From NCBI RefSeq assembly GCF_023638055.1, contig NZ_JAKRVY010000001.1, positions 503,815-567,814 on the forward strand: a stretch of 64,000 nucleotides of DNA, given 5' to 3'. The position numbers and the translations under genes are program-made. The DNA is from Natranaeroarchaeum aerophilus (GTDB lineage Archaea; Halobacteriota; Halobacteria; Halobacteriales; Natronoarchaeaceae). The notes beneath the pieces are model-generated. The model had not been told where the DNA came from, ran no database searches, and saw only the letters and a list, made by a program, of their open reading frames with translations. Below are positions 32,008 through 39,570 of the stretch, in pieces (position 1 is the first letter of the stretch; each line of letters begins with the position of its first letter).

Positions 32008-32441
32008 GGATCTGTTCTGGCTCCAGTCCCGTCGAGTGGCTGTGCGTGACCGTGGCGGGGAGGATCGTGGAGGGGATCAGATGGCCCTCGTGAGGTTACT
32101 CGGTTGGCACTATCACGGTCTCCCTGTTAATCCCCCACGACGGTAGAATGAGATCGATCACAGATATGCGACGGGTGGGTGGGGCTGGTCGTGAGTACGG
32201 GCCATACACTTTCGTGCACTGACCCGGGTATCCGGCGACTTACACACGACCACTGGGACGCTGTCGTCAACAATCGCAGGTGGAGCCGAGACTGGATGGC
32301 ACGTATATATGGCCAATGTATAAACAAAAATATAATACCGAAGAAGATCGGTCAGTAACTGAGCTTAAAGACGCTGGAAAACAGTCCCCTGACGGGCCCA
32401 CGACACGAAGGGTTTGACCCGTAGATAGAGACCAGAGGCCG
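32008..32441. other. Non-coding region upstream of the P-type ATPase
   Basis: 434 bases with no convincing gene. It contains AT-rich promoter-like runs near 32301-32335 and marks the start of the disordered zone leading into the mobile region. Confidence 0.4.
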
Positions 32442-32768
32442 ATGCATCGCCGTACGAACCTAGTAGCGATCGGAACAGCAGGCACTACAGCACTGGCAGG
32501 CTGCACGAACGACACCACCGGCGATCCCGATTGTTGGATCGAGACTGACGACGTGTCGGAAGTAGTCTCTGACGGGTGGGAGAACGTCGGCCACCAGAAG
32601 CGTGGACTCCCGCTGAGCGTTCTCGGCGACCTCGGTAGGGAGACGGATACGGCGGTCTGTTTCGACGTCGGCCATGCGTACATGGAGGATGGGATGGACG
32701 GCGGGTCGACCATATTGTTTGCAATGACAACGACAGCACGAGCTCAGAGAAGTACTGGAACGCGGTGA
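32442..32768 (+). pseudogene. Chimeric remnant: lipoprotein start joined to isomerase fragment
   Basis: The first 46 or so residues are a lipoprotein N-terminus with lipobox LAGC (MHRRTNLVAIGTAGTT). From ENVGHQKRGLPLS to AYMEDGMDG (nt 32,580-32,704) it is a close copy of the inside of the TIM-barrel gene at 28,152-28,276. Then the isomerase similarity stops. A different frame just after (32,720 on) reads NDNDSTSSEKYWNAV, typical of a lipoprotein. This looks like an illegitimate join and is unlikely to be a working protein. Confidence 0.6.
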
Positions 32769-33074
32769 CAGAACGGGACCACTCTGGGAAGACGAATCGC
32801 TTCCGACGGAGCGTCATCGGCGTGGCTCTACCGAGAGCCATCGTTTCTCGTCGTCGAGCGCTATCAGGAAGGAATGGGGCAAGCAGGGTGTAGTCGAAGC
32901 CGTTGCGTGTCTCTGGCAGACACATACGCGAAGAATCGTCCGCACCCCCCGATCAGGCCTCCCCGGAATATCAGTGCCGTATCGAGGCGGTACCGAAAAA
33001 CTAGAGCGTGAATGGAATCAATTTGTTTCGAGGGGGTCAGACCCCGGTGGTCGAGGCCGTCGAATAACCCTGAA
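32769..33074. other. Non-coding stretch before the coiled-repeat gene
   Basis: 306 bases without a supported gene. No transposase, RNA or repeat is recognised. It may hold further debris of the chimeric locus. Confidence 0.4.
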
Positions 33075-33923
33075 TCAGTTGTCTTCTGACGTTTCGTCGA
33101 CTTTCTTTTCGACCGTTTCCTCAACCTTTTCCTCGACGGTCTCTTCGACTTTCTTTTCGACCGTCTCCTCGACTTTCTCTTCGGCCGTTTCTTCAGCTGT
33201 TTCTTCGACTTTCTGCTCGACCGTCGCTTTGACCGTCTCGTCGGCCGTCTCCTCGACTTTCTGCTCGACCGTTTCTTTGACCTTCTCGTCGGCCGTCTCC
33301 TCGACTTTCTGCTCGACCGTTTCTTTGACCTTCTCGTCGGCCGTCTCCTCAACTTTCTGCTCGACCGTTTCTTTGACCTTTTCGTCGACTGTCTCCTCGA
33401 CCCTCTGTTCGACTTTCTCGTCGACCGTATCTTCGACTTTCTCGTCGGCCGTCTCCTCGACTTTCTGCTCGACCGTTTCTTCGACCGTTTCTTCGACCGT
33501 TTCTTCGACTGTCTCCTCGACCTTCTTTTCGGTCGTTTCCTCGACCTTCTGCTCGACCGTTTCATCCACCGTCTCCTCCACTTTTTCGCCGACTGCATGC
33601 TGGACGTCTTCCTCGCGCGGCCGACGGTCGACACGCTGGTTCACCTCGTCGATCTGGTTCCGGACGTCGTCGACCTCTTCTTCGACCTGCTTTTCGACGC
33701 GCTCGGAGACTTTCTGCTCGACCTCTTCCTGGACCTGTCTGGTCATCCAGTCCGGATCAAACCGACCCATCTTCCAGACGACGTGGATGACATACGAGGC
33801 GATGATACCGAGGCCGAACGCGACGCCGGTCTCTGTGCCCACGAGTACAATAATAGCGATCGCCGCGAGCAAGAGGAGCCCGTAGGCCATGTCGACGAGA
33901 AAATCGATACGGTTCGGGTTCAT
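33075..33923 (-). CDS. Membrane-anchored protein with long four-residue repeat
   Basis: A 282-residue protein. Residues 8-49 form two transmembrane helices. A charged linker (to about residue 110) follows, then about 165 residues of a strict four-residue pattern (EETV, DEKV, EQKV) with Val or Ala at nearly every fourth place. A 16-residue block (KETVEQKVEETADEKV) recurs three times almost unchanged. The period is four, not the seven of a normal coiled coil. It is probably a long acidic helix on one side of the membrane. The function is unknown. ATG 33923 (MNPNRIDFLVDM) is the start. Confidence 0.75.
   Translation of the reverse strand: MNPNRIDFLVDMAYGLLLLAAIAIIVLVGTETGVAFGLGIIASYVIHVVWKMGRFDPDWMTRQVQEEVEQKVSERVEKQVEEEVDDVRNQIDEVNQRVDRRPREEDVQHAVGEKVEETVDETVEQKVEETTEKKVEETVEETVEETVEETVEQKVEETADEKVEDTVDEKVEQRVEETVDEKVKETVEQKVEETADEKVKETVEQKVEETADEKVKETVEQKVEETADETVKATVEQKVEETAEETAEEKVEETVEKKVEETVEEKVEETVEKKVDETSEDN
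33084..33590 (-). repeat. 12-bp/48-bp coding tandem repeat
   Basis: The DNA behind the four-residue repeat is a run of 12-bp units grouped into near-identical 48-bp blocks. Such arrays can gain or lose units by slippage or unequal recombination while staying in frame. Confidence 0.75.
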
Positions 33924-34270
33924 TGTACACCACCAGTCAGGCAGGGATATGTTGAACTCATGGAACAGATTCTGTTTACAGTCTTTACTTCCCACAGATA
34001 GTAATAGTCGGTGATTCGTCGGGACTGAGCAGAACCGAAGGTTCTGCGAGGGTCGGAGCGGCGCTGCCGCTCCGGGATTTGAACCCGATGGCGAGACTCG
34101 CTACGAATCTCCAGCCCACCCCCACGGCGCTGCTCGACCATCCGGGCTTCCCGATCGTCGCGGCAGAACGAACAGATCGACGGGCGGGTTTGCCTGTCCG
34201 CGGGAACGTCCGGCCTGTACCGGAGCTGGTCGGCCTTGCCACAGTCCTTGCACTCGCCGAACCGGCTCAT
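33920..34270 (-). pseudogene. Cassette A copy of zinc-finger gene, 3' end replaced
   Basis: The first 54 or so residues match the cassette B zinc-finger protein (CKDCGKADQLRYRPDVP, CSFCRDDREARMVEQRR). The match ends at GLEI (nt about 34,105), where the duplicated cassette ends. The frame then runs on through two hairpins and a tRNA-like T-arm with no similarity to B, stopping at 33,920. The tail is almost certainly not original coding sequence. Confidence 0.6.
34027..34105. other. Two perfect hairpins and a tRNA T-arm-like sequence at the cassette A edge
   Basis: GCAGAACC-GAA-GGTTCTGC, then GGAGCGGC-GCT-GCCGCTCC, then, on the minus strand, GGGTTCAAATCCCGG preceded by a GCGAG/CTCGC-like stretch. 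This resembles the 3' part of a tRNA and lies exactly where similarity to cassette B starts. It may be an old attachment site. Confidence 0.4.
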
Positions 34271-34467
34271 GCCGACCCCTCCTCTCCGGGAAGTGCCACG
34301 TCCTCCACATCCAGCACTTCGAGTTTCACATTCCGGCGCGTGCGCCGGAGCAACGTCGAGACCGTTCCGGGCTTCCGGTCGGTCTGGCGCGCGAACTCTA
34401 GAACGCCGGTCGTTCCCAGAGCCACCGCCTCGTAGGCCTCGCGTTCGGCGTCGGACAGGATACTTAT
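34267..34467 (-). pseudogene. Cassette A copy of sigma-4-like HTH gene, 5' end lost
   Basis: It matches residues from about 28 to the end of the cassette B HTH protein (SDAEREAYEAV, ARQTDRKPGTVSTLLRRTRR), including the HTH. The N-terminus, promoter and most of the intergenic region are gone, fused by deletion to the start of the divergent winged-helix gene. An ORF reaches 34,539, but only this part is homologous. Confidence 0.65.
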
Positions 34468-34490
34468 TAGTCGGCGATTCCTCACTGCTC

Positions 34491-34715
34491 GTGCGATTTC
34501 TCGCAACCGAGGACATGGCCCCGGCGTCACTGATCGCAAACGAAGTGTTCCGGACGGTCTCGCCGGGCCACGTCAGCGAGCGACTGGCAAAGCTCGAACA
34601 CGCCGGGCTGGTCCACCGCGCCGGAATGGATTCGTTCGATCTGACCTCCGAAGGCGAGCGGTATCTCGACGGCGACCTCGACGTCGAGTACCAGCCACGC
34701 CCGCGGCGGGTGTAG
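34491..34715 (+). pseudogene. Cassette A PhiH1-repressor-like winged helix, N-terminally truncated
   Basis: It matches the C-terminal three quarters of the cassette B protein (EDMAPASLIANEVF, GHVSERLAKLEHAGLVHR, SEGERYLDGDL). The first helix is missing because of the same deletion that cut its neighbour. A GTG at 34,491 could still start a 74-residue protein retaining the recognition helix and wing, so some activity is possible. Confidence 0.55.
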
Positions 34716-34753
34716 GCGTCGCTCGGTGGGCAAGGAGAGAGAAAGAGAGCGCG

Positions 34754-35251
34754 TTATCGATCTTCGACTTCGTACTCGAACAGCGTCGCCGACGTGTCGG
34801 TGTCGGCGCTGTTCCAGATCACGCTGATCTCGGTGCCGGGGTCGAGTTCATCGGGACTGCTCCCGCCGAAGTTGGCGTTATCAGCAGTGGTGAATCCATT
34901 TCCATCCGCGGCGATATAGAGCGAACTCTGTGATCGAAGTCCCTCGTCGGAGTCCGACCAGTCGGCACCCGTCTCGCTGACGGTCTCGCCGTTGACGACG
35001 ACCGAGATCGTGTCGAGGTCCTCGATCGTGTTTCCGGACATGTGGTACACGCGAACGAACTGGTCGTGGTCCCCACCGTACTGTTCGGCGTCGAATCGGA
35101 CGTCGGGTGATTCCTCGACATCGCCCGCGCTCTGGTAGAGGTCGATGGCGAAGATGCCGAGAACTGAGGCGAGGATTACGACTATCGCGACCAGCAAGAT
35201 AGTGCCGATTACACTACTTTGTGCAGTATCGTTTGAAAGAAGTCGCGTCAT
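34754..35251 (-). CDS. Type IV pilin-like protein, cassette A, third gene
   Basis: A 165-residue archaeal type IV pilin. After a short positive leader comes the hydrophobic N-helix (AQSSVIGTILLVAIVVIL), then a beta-rich acidic domain ending SATLFEYEVEDR. The leader would be cut by the prepilin peptidase and the mature protein built into a surface pilus. It is about 90% like the cassette B third pilin, far closer than the other pilin pairs. It reads in the same direction as the next two pilins and is their promoter-distal gene. Confidence 0.8.
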   Translation of the reverse strand: MTRLLSNDTAQSSVIGTILLVAIVVILASVLGIFAIDLYQSAGDVEESPDVRFDAEQYGGDHDQFVRVYHMSGNTIEDLDTISVVVNGETVSETGADWSDSDEGLRSQSSLYIAADGNGFTTADNANFGGSSPDELDPGTEISVIWNSADTDTSATLFEYEVEDR

Positions 35252-35288
35252 GTTTTTTTCTGGGAACTGGAACTGGATGTGATCCAGC

Positions 35289-35867
35289 TTAGTTCACTTC
35301 GTAAGTCTGGAGGACGGATGAGTCGCCCCCGTCATCAGATTCCCAGACAATTCGAATTGTATCTCCGCTACTTAGCTCACTTGCGTCGGTTGGGTTATCG
35401 ATCGTGAAGTCCGCATCGTTAGCGATCGTAACTTCATCGCCGCTACCACCAGCCGGGTCTATATCACCAGATGCGGCAATGGTAGCAGAGTTGCCGGCAG
35501 ACACTTGGCCACCGTCATCGAAGATAGCATCAGCATTGCCGGGTGTGGCCTCGTCTCTGATCTCAAAAGCCTCATCTCCATTTACAGTTACTTCGAGGTT
35601 ATTGTGATCAATCGAAGATCCTGACTGATGTGTGACTTCTACGACAGTTGCCACGCTAGGATCAGCGTTATCATCTATGGTGTCAAATTCTTCTGTACTT
35701 TGACTAAAGTCCCAACTCGCTTGGGGAACTGTCGACTGATCGTCGCCGATACCAATGACAAACGCTCCAATTACGGCGGCCAGAATTACGGTTATTGCCA
35801 CCATTAAGATGACCCCTATGACTGGCGAGACCGCATTTTCTTGAGATGAGAAATTTTTGAAATTCAT
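35289..35867 (-). CDS. Type IV pilin, cassette A, second gene
   Basis: A 192-residue pilin (193 if ATG 35,870 is used). It has the canonical archaeal PilA N-helix SPVIGVILMVAITVILAA followed by GIGDDQSTVPQASWDF and a Gly/Asp-rich beta domain (THQSGSSIDHNNLEVTVNG, IRIVWESDDGGDSSVLQTYEV). The start overlaps the stop of the first pilin. GC is clearly lower than in the flanks. The helix is shared with cassette B while the outer domain has diverged strongly. Confidence 0.85.
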   Translation of the reverse strand: MNFKNFSSQENAVSPVIGVILMVAITVILAAVIGAFVIGIGDDQSTVPQASWDFSQSTEEFDTIDDNADPSVATVVEVTHQSGSSIDHNNLEVTVNGDEAFEIRDEATPGNADAIFDDGGQVSAGNSATIAASGDIDPAGGSGDEVTIANDADFTIDNPTDASELSSGDTIRIVWESDDGGDSSVLQTYEVN

Positions 35868-36304
35868 CATCTGCTTACTTCGTAGGTTGCAAGTACAGAT
35901 GAGTCTCCACCACTATCAGACTCCCATACGACACGGATAGTTGGATCATCGTTGAGGTCATCACCGTCATTGTCGTTGGGAATCTCGAAAGTTGCGCCAG
36001 CACTTACTGGGTCACTACTCCAGCTTGGTGTCGTGAGTTCAACACCGTTGTTAGTCACGTCCAGATTCGACTCGTCAATCGAATCGCCAGCTGAATGAGT
36101 GATTGTCAAATCACCATCTTCTCCCTCGTCATCAAAATCAAAACTGGCCTGCGGAACAGCTTCTTGATCATCACCAATACCAATTACGAACGCACCAATC
36201 ACAGCCGCGAGAATCACCGTGATTGCGACCATGAGTATAACACCGATAACCGGTGACACCGCACGTTCGTCGCCGTCCGTTTCGAATAGTTTTTTGAAAT
36301 CCAT
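35867..36304 (-). CDS. Type IV pilin, cassette A, first gene
   Basis: A 145-residue pilin starting MDFKKLFETDGDERAVSPV. The cleavage area and N-helix (SPVIGVILMVAITVILAA) match the archaeal PilA class. The outer domain is short (THSAGDSIDESNLDVTNNG, RVVWESDSGGDSSVLATYEV). It is the first gene of the three-pilin operon. ATG 36,304 is chosen because the preceding in-frame ATG lies within the leader. It is under the control region with the CTTACAC-N7-GTGTAAG operator. Confidence 0.85.
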   Translation of the reverse strand: MDFKKLFETDGDERAVSPVIGVILMVAITVILAAVIGAFVIGIGDDQEAVPQASFDFDDEGEDGDLTITHSAGDSIDESNLDVTNNGVELTTPSWSSDPVSAGATFEIPNDNDGDDLNDDPTIRVVWESDSGGDSSVLATYEVSR

Positions 36305-36537
36305 AGTTTTCCTTAGTTTTCGTTGTTCGCGCCGACATCCAGCCAAAGGATTAATATCTTACACTTGAATGGTGTAAGATGAGGCAAGGGGTCGAGGGCT
36401 ACAACACCCCTCCTCGCCTGTCCTTTCACGTGCTGTCGGCGTTACAGGTAGTAAGACAGCCACCCCTAATAAAACTTGAGCCAAATATGATGAACTACTA
36501 CATAAATGGCACCTAATTAGCACGTATCTATAATAAA
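36305..36537. promoter_or_regulatory. Cassette A divergent pilin/regulator control region
   Basis: It is about 93% like the same region in cassette B. It contains a minus-strand TATA-like ATTAATAT (about 36,350-36,357) for the pilins, overlapped upstream by a perfect inverted repeat CTTACAC-N7-GTGTAAG (36,358-36,378). A GC-rich hairpin (GAGGCAAGGGGT with ACCCCTCCTCGCC) follows, and an AT-rich stretch leads to the regulator. It is the best candidate switch of the cassette. Confidence 0.65.
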
Positions 36538-37333
36538 ATGAATACTATCGGACTCTCGCCCAAAGCTCTCGCGCACCTACGACGTCCAGAACCGTTCGGA
36601 CGCATGGGAGGCCGTAGAGGACTATCAACGGTATCTCGACGTCGCCGCCCAGAACCCAGACAGTGGCTCCAGCGCGCTCTCGTCGAAACTGGAGATGCCG
36701 CGCGGGCGGATCCGCTCGTGGGAGAACGGAGCAAAGCCCGACCCCGCCCGCGCCGTCGAGGTCGCCGAGCAACGCGACTGGTTCGGGAGTGTCGAGACCG
36801 ACGAGTTCGCGGCGCTGAACCAGCTCGTCGCGTGGATCTTCTCCGGCGGGTCGATCTCCACGGACACCTACGCCCCGCATTTCGCCGTCGACGACGCGAC
36901 CGAGTCACGGGTGACCGACGCGCTGGAGACGCTGGGGCTCGACTGGCGACGCGAGCGCGACGACGAGCCCGATCGGGCGACCGAGATTGTCCCCACGGAG
37001 CACGCCTCAATACTCGGGCGGGCGCTGTCGGTCCTCGGCGCACCGATCGGAGACAAGAACGACCACGCCGAGATCTCCCTGCCGGAGTACCTCGACGACG
37101 CCCCAGACGAGATCAGGGCCGAGTTCGTCGATGTTTACCTCCGGAACCGAGCCCAAAGTCACGACGACAAGGGAACGCTGACACTCCGGGAAGAACGCGC
37201 CGATCGCTACCTCCAGGAACTCGCGGCGCTCGTCGAGGACGTTGCCGGGGAACAGGTGACGGTCAGCGACAAGAACGTGATCCTTTCGGCCGCGGCGGCC
37301 AACGCGCTGTACGGGAATTCTCGGCCGTTTTGA
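36538..37333 (+). pseudogene. Cassette A regulator, frameshifted by a 2-bp loss
   Basis: The counterpart of the intact 264-residue gene at 44,562. Near 36,568-36,574 this copy reads CTCTCGCGCACC where B reads CTCTCGCGCGCACC; one GC unit is lost and the frame breaks after 12 codons. From ATG 36,695 (MPRGRIRSWENG) the rest (212 residues) remains open and well conserved, so a shortened protein could be made. The loss is in a CG dinucleotide run, which is a slippage-prone site. Confidence 0.75.
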
Positions 37334-37423
37334 GGTGTGCCTATCTGGATAATTCAGAACTGTATTTGGGAAACACAATTGATAAGTTAATTCCATCGCC
37401 ATCTGCTGTCAGACACATAACCT

Positions 37424-37957
37424 ATGGCAATTGCTGAATCCCATCGTGAGGTTGCGTCTACCCATACCGGCGAATCTGAACAAATAAAAACAGCATACAG
37501 AGAAACGGATTCAGACACGTTAGTCCTCACCGATCAACGGCTTCTCTTTATCGAGGATCAATCGGAGACCAAGCGAGAGACTCAATCGATTGAATCTATT
37601 TTTCTATCGAGCATTGATAGTGTCGAAGTCACATCACTTGGTCCTGAAGACATTGATACGGACAAATTGGCTAATGCGGCAGTTTTTGGCTTCGGAGCGT
37701 TGGGGTCGCTTGTGATGCTTGTAGGATTTTTTGATTCCTTGTCGCCCATTCAGATTATGGCGGTAATAGGAGTAGGGATTTTATTGGGCACGCTTGCTGT
37801 CGACCAGTATTACGACGCACATCAAACCGACGAGGGACATATTGAGATCGATATTCACACCACGAATAGTCTCTCTAACACCTCTGTCAAACTTCCATTG
37901 GACAAACAGAGTTTCGCTTCTGAGCTGAATAAGACTGTAGCTAACGACCGTCCGTAG
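37424..37957 (+). CDS. Membrane protein with PH-like domain, cassette A cargo
   Basis: A 177-residue protein. The N-terminal 75 residues have the bacterial PH-like pattern (DSDTLVLTDQRLLFIED, SIDSVEVTS). Two transmembrane helices follow (FGFGALGSLVMLVGFF and IMAVIGVGILLGTLAVD), then a short beta-rich tail. The function is unknown. It is lower in GC than its neighbours and occupies the slot that in cassette B is filled by an unrelated lipoprotein gene, on the other strand. Confidence 0.65.
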   Translation: MAIAESHREVASTHTGESEQIKTAYRETDSDTLVLTDQRLLFIEDQSETKRETQSIESIFLSSIDSVEVTSLGPEDIDTDKLANAAVFGFGALGSLVMLVGFFDSLSPIQIMAVIGVGILLGTLAVDQYYDAHQTDEGHIEIDIHTTNSLSNTSVKLPLDKQSFASELNKTVANDRP

Positions 37958-38092
37958 TCGGTTTTAACTCCAGTTGAACACTCATGTACGACGGATAGAA
38001 GAACCGCGTCCGGAAATGAAGGGAAAGTCGGACGGATCCCGCCCCGATCACGACGGGAACCCCCACCAAAAACGACATTATCCCGCGTTGCC

Positions 38093-38115
38093 GTCCGGGT
38101 TCAGGCTACCCGGAC
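38093..38115. repeat. Palindrome with 7-bp spacer before recombinase A
   Basis: GTCCGGGT-TCAGGCT-ACCCGGAC, perfect 8-bp arms, ends at the base before the recombinase ATG (38,116). Further GTCCGG-type motifs lie within 115 bases upstream. The layout fits a tyrosine-recombinase core site and also a hairpin masking the start codon. The counterpart is 45,975-45,998. Confidence 0.55.
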
Positions 38116-38695
38116 ATGAATCTGAAAGCCCACGCCCAACGCGACGACATGAAGGTCTGGCTCAGCCAGTCCGAAGTGAATCAACTGATCGACCAGGCGG
38201 ACGGCACCCAGCAGCGGATCGCCTTCTCGCTCGGTGCTCGCTGCGGGCTCCGAAGCCACGAGGTCCTCGACGTCGCGCCGGAGCACGTCGTCGACACTGA
38301 CGCCGGAACGATGCTCCGGGTCTGGCACGGGAAAGGCGACCAGTACCGCGAAACGCCGGTCCCGCGAGATCTCGCCACTACGATCCGCACGATCGACGAC
38401 GTGCGCGACCAGAGCGCCAGCTCGTCGCTACTCGACATCACGTCGACGCGCTCACTTCGGCGGTGGATCCAGAACGCCGCCGATCGCCTCCAGGACGAAA
38501 CCGGCGACGAGGGCTGGAACCATCTCGGATTTCACGATCTCCGGCGGACCTGGGCGACCGCGCTCGCCAGCGCGGACGTCGACGCTCTGCGACTGGGGCC
38601 GCTGGAACGATCTGGAGACGTTTCTGGAGCACTACCGTGGGACGTACTCGCCGGAAGCCCAACAGCGAGAACGAGGAAAGGTCGACTGGCTGTAA
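38116..38695 (+). pseudogene. Cassette A short tyrosine recombinase, frameshifted
   Basis: It matches the intact recombinase at 45,999 over its whole length, but an 8-bp deletion near 38,586 (CTGCTGGT lost, between CTG repeats) shifts the frame before the catalytic Tyr. The first part keeps the catalytic Arg (GLRSHEV), Lys (HGKG) and HxxR (FHDLRRTW). The shifted remainder still reads WNDLETFLE on another frame to the original stop at 38,695. It should be inactive. Confidence 0.8.
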
Positions 38696-38699
38696 CAGG

Positions 38700-38948
38700 C
38701 TACTGATACACGGTATCCCGTGTATCGATCTTCAGCACTCGGAGTTCATCGGCTTGCTTGTCCCAGTCGATAATTGCGCGCCGTTTCCCGATTCGCAGGG
38801 AGTAGTCGTCACGGCCTGACAGTGGTTTCAGGTGCCGGTCGGGGTTGTTCCCCGCTTCTTCAAGCTTCGACCGAATCCGATCTTCGATATCGTTCGGAAG
38901 CGATTCCAGTTTCTTCTGAACGTCGGGATGTAACAGAACCGTCGCCAT
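38700..38948 (-). CDS. RelE/ParE-family toxin
   Basis: An 82-residue RelE/ParE-like protein: LHPDVQKKLESLPNDIEDRI, LKPLSGRDDYSLRIGKRRAIIDWD, ending LRVLKIDTRDTVYQ. The Arg-rich strand pattern fits ribosome-dependent mRNA interferases. It lies 6 bases downstream of an adjacent wHTH-like gene, an antitoxin-toxin layout. A 9-bp-arm palindrome (38,705-38,726) lies within its last codons and may end transcription. Confidence 0.8.
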   Translation of the reverse strand: MATVLLHPDVQKKLESLPNDIEDRIRSKLEEAGNNPDRHLKPLSGRDDYSLRIGKRRAIIDWDKQADELRVLKIDTRDTVYQ

Positions 38949-38954
38949 TCGTCG

Positions 38955-39275
38955 TTACAGCTCTTCCCACTCGTCGGAGTCTTTTCGCGCGTTGACCTCG
39001 GCGGCAGTATCGACATCGAGTTCCGGGGCGACTTCGGCCCACCAGCCGACCGCTCGCGCACCGAGCTTCTTTCGACTCACCAGTCCCTTCTCGTCCATTG
39101 TTTCGAGTCGGTTCCGGACGCCTTCAGGTGTGATCCGCTTCCCGAAGCGCCGAAGCCCGTCAGCAACCTCCGGCGCGGTGAGAACCGGATCATCCTCGTA
39201 ATCAAACACCTTCAGAATCTCCTGTTCCGAGACGGTCTCCTTGAACCGCCCTGCGTCATCTCTGCCTTGACTCAT
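38955..39275 (-). CDS. Winged-helix antitoxin-like protein
   Basis: A 106-residue protein with a winged-helix region (PVLTAPEVADGLRRFGKRIT followed by GVRNRLETMDEKGLVSRKK) and an acidic C-terminus. It precedes the RelE-like toxin by 6 bases and so is most likely its antitoxin and repressor, though haloarchaeal RelE genes often pair with such PhiH1-like proteins. ATG 39,275 (MSQGRDDAGR) is chosen. Confidence 0.65.
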   Translation of the reverse strand: MSQGRDDAGRFKETVSEQEILKVFDYEDDPVLTAPEVADGLRRFGKRITPEGVRNRLETMDEKGLVSRKKLGARAVGWWAEVAPELDVDTAAEVNARKDSDEWEEL

Positions 39276-39570
39276 ACATCGTCCAACGCGCCGACCACTC
39301 ATAACCGTTTTGCACGAACCAACCGGATAGGACCAACTACAGATTCTCGACATACTCTGGTTAGTTAAGTTAGGAGATGGTACTACTGACAAATCATCAA
39401 AACACTACCGGTAAATCATATCCGGCGACGGAGCGAATACACTGCTCAATTGGTGTCTGGATCGTATAAAAAATAAACGCCCTATTGCGATTACCGAGCG
39501 TGCGGAGAGCATACGGACTCGTCGGGATGGTCGAACCCTTACGAGTCGCGTGGATTTGTGAATCATGGAT
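39276..39570. other. Non-coding region behind int1 with inverted repeat
   Basis: 295 bases, fairly AT-rich. At 39,516-39,547 is an inverted repeat GACTCGT...ACGAGTC with an inner GTCGAACCC that recalls a tRNA T-arm on the minus strand. It may be a terminator or an old attachment site of int1. No gene is seen. Confidence 0.4.

Noticed and set aside
32442-33074. Insertion sequence in the disordered zone
   Set aside because: No transposase motifs or terminal inverted repeats could be found; the chimeric gene is explained by a copied fragment instead.
33080-33590. Regular repeats that look CRISPR-like at first glance
   Set aside because: The repeats are 12-bp units without spacers and translate in one frame to a four-residue protein pattern. 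No cas genes are near. No CRISPR array was seen anywhere in the window.
34754-36304. Archaellins (flagellins) instead of pilins
   Set aside because: The N-helix SPVIGVILMVAITVILAA is the PilA type, and no archaellum assembly genes are present.
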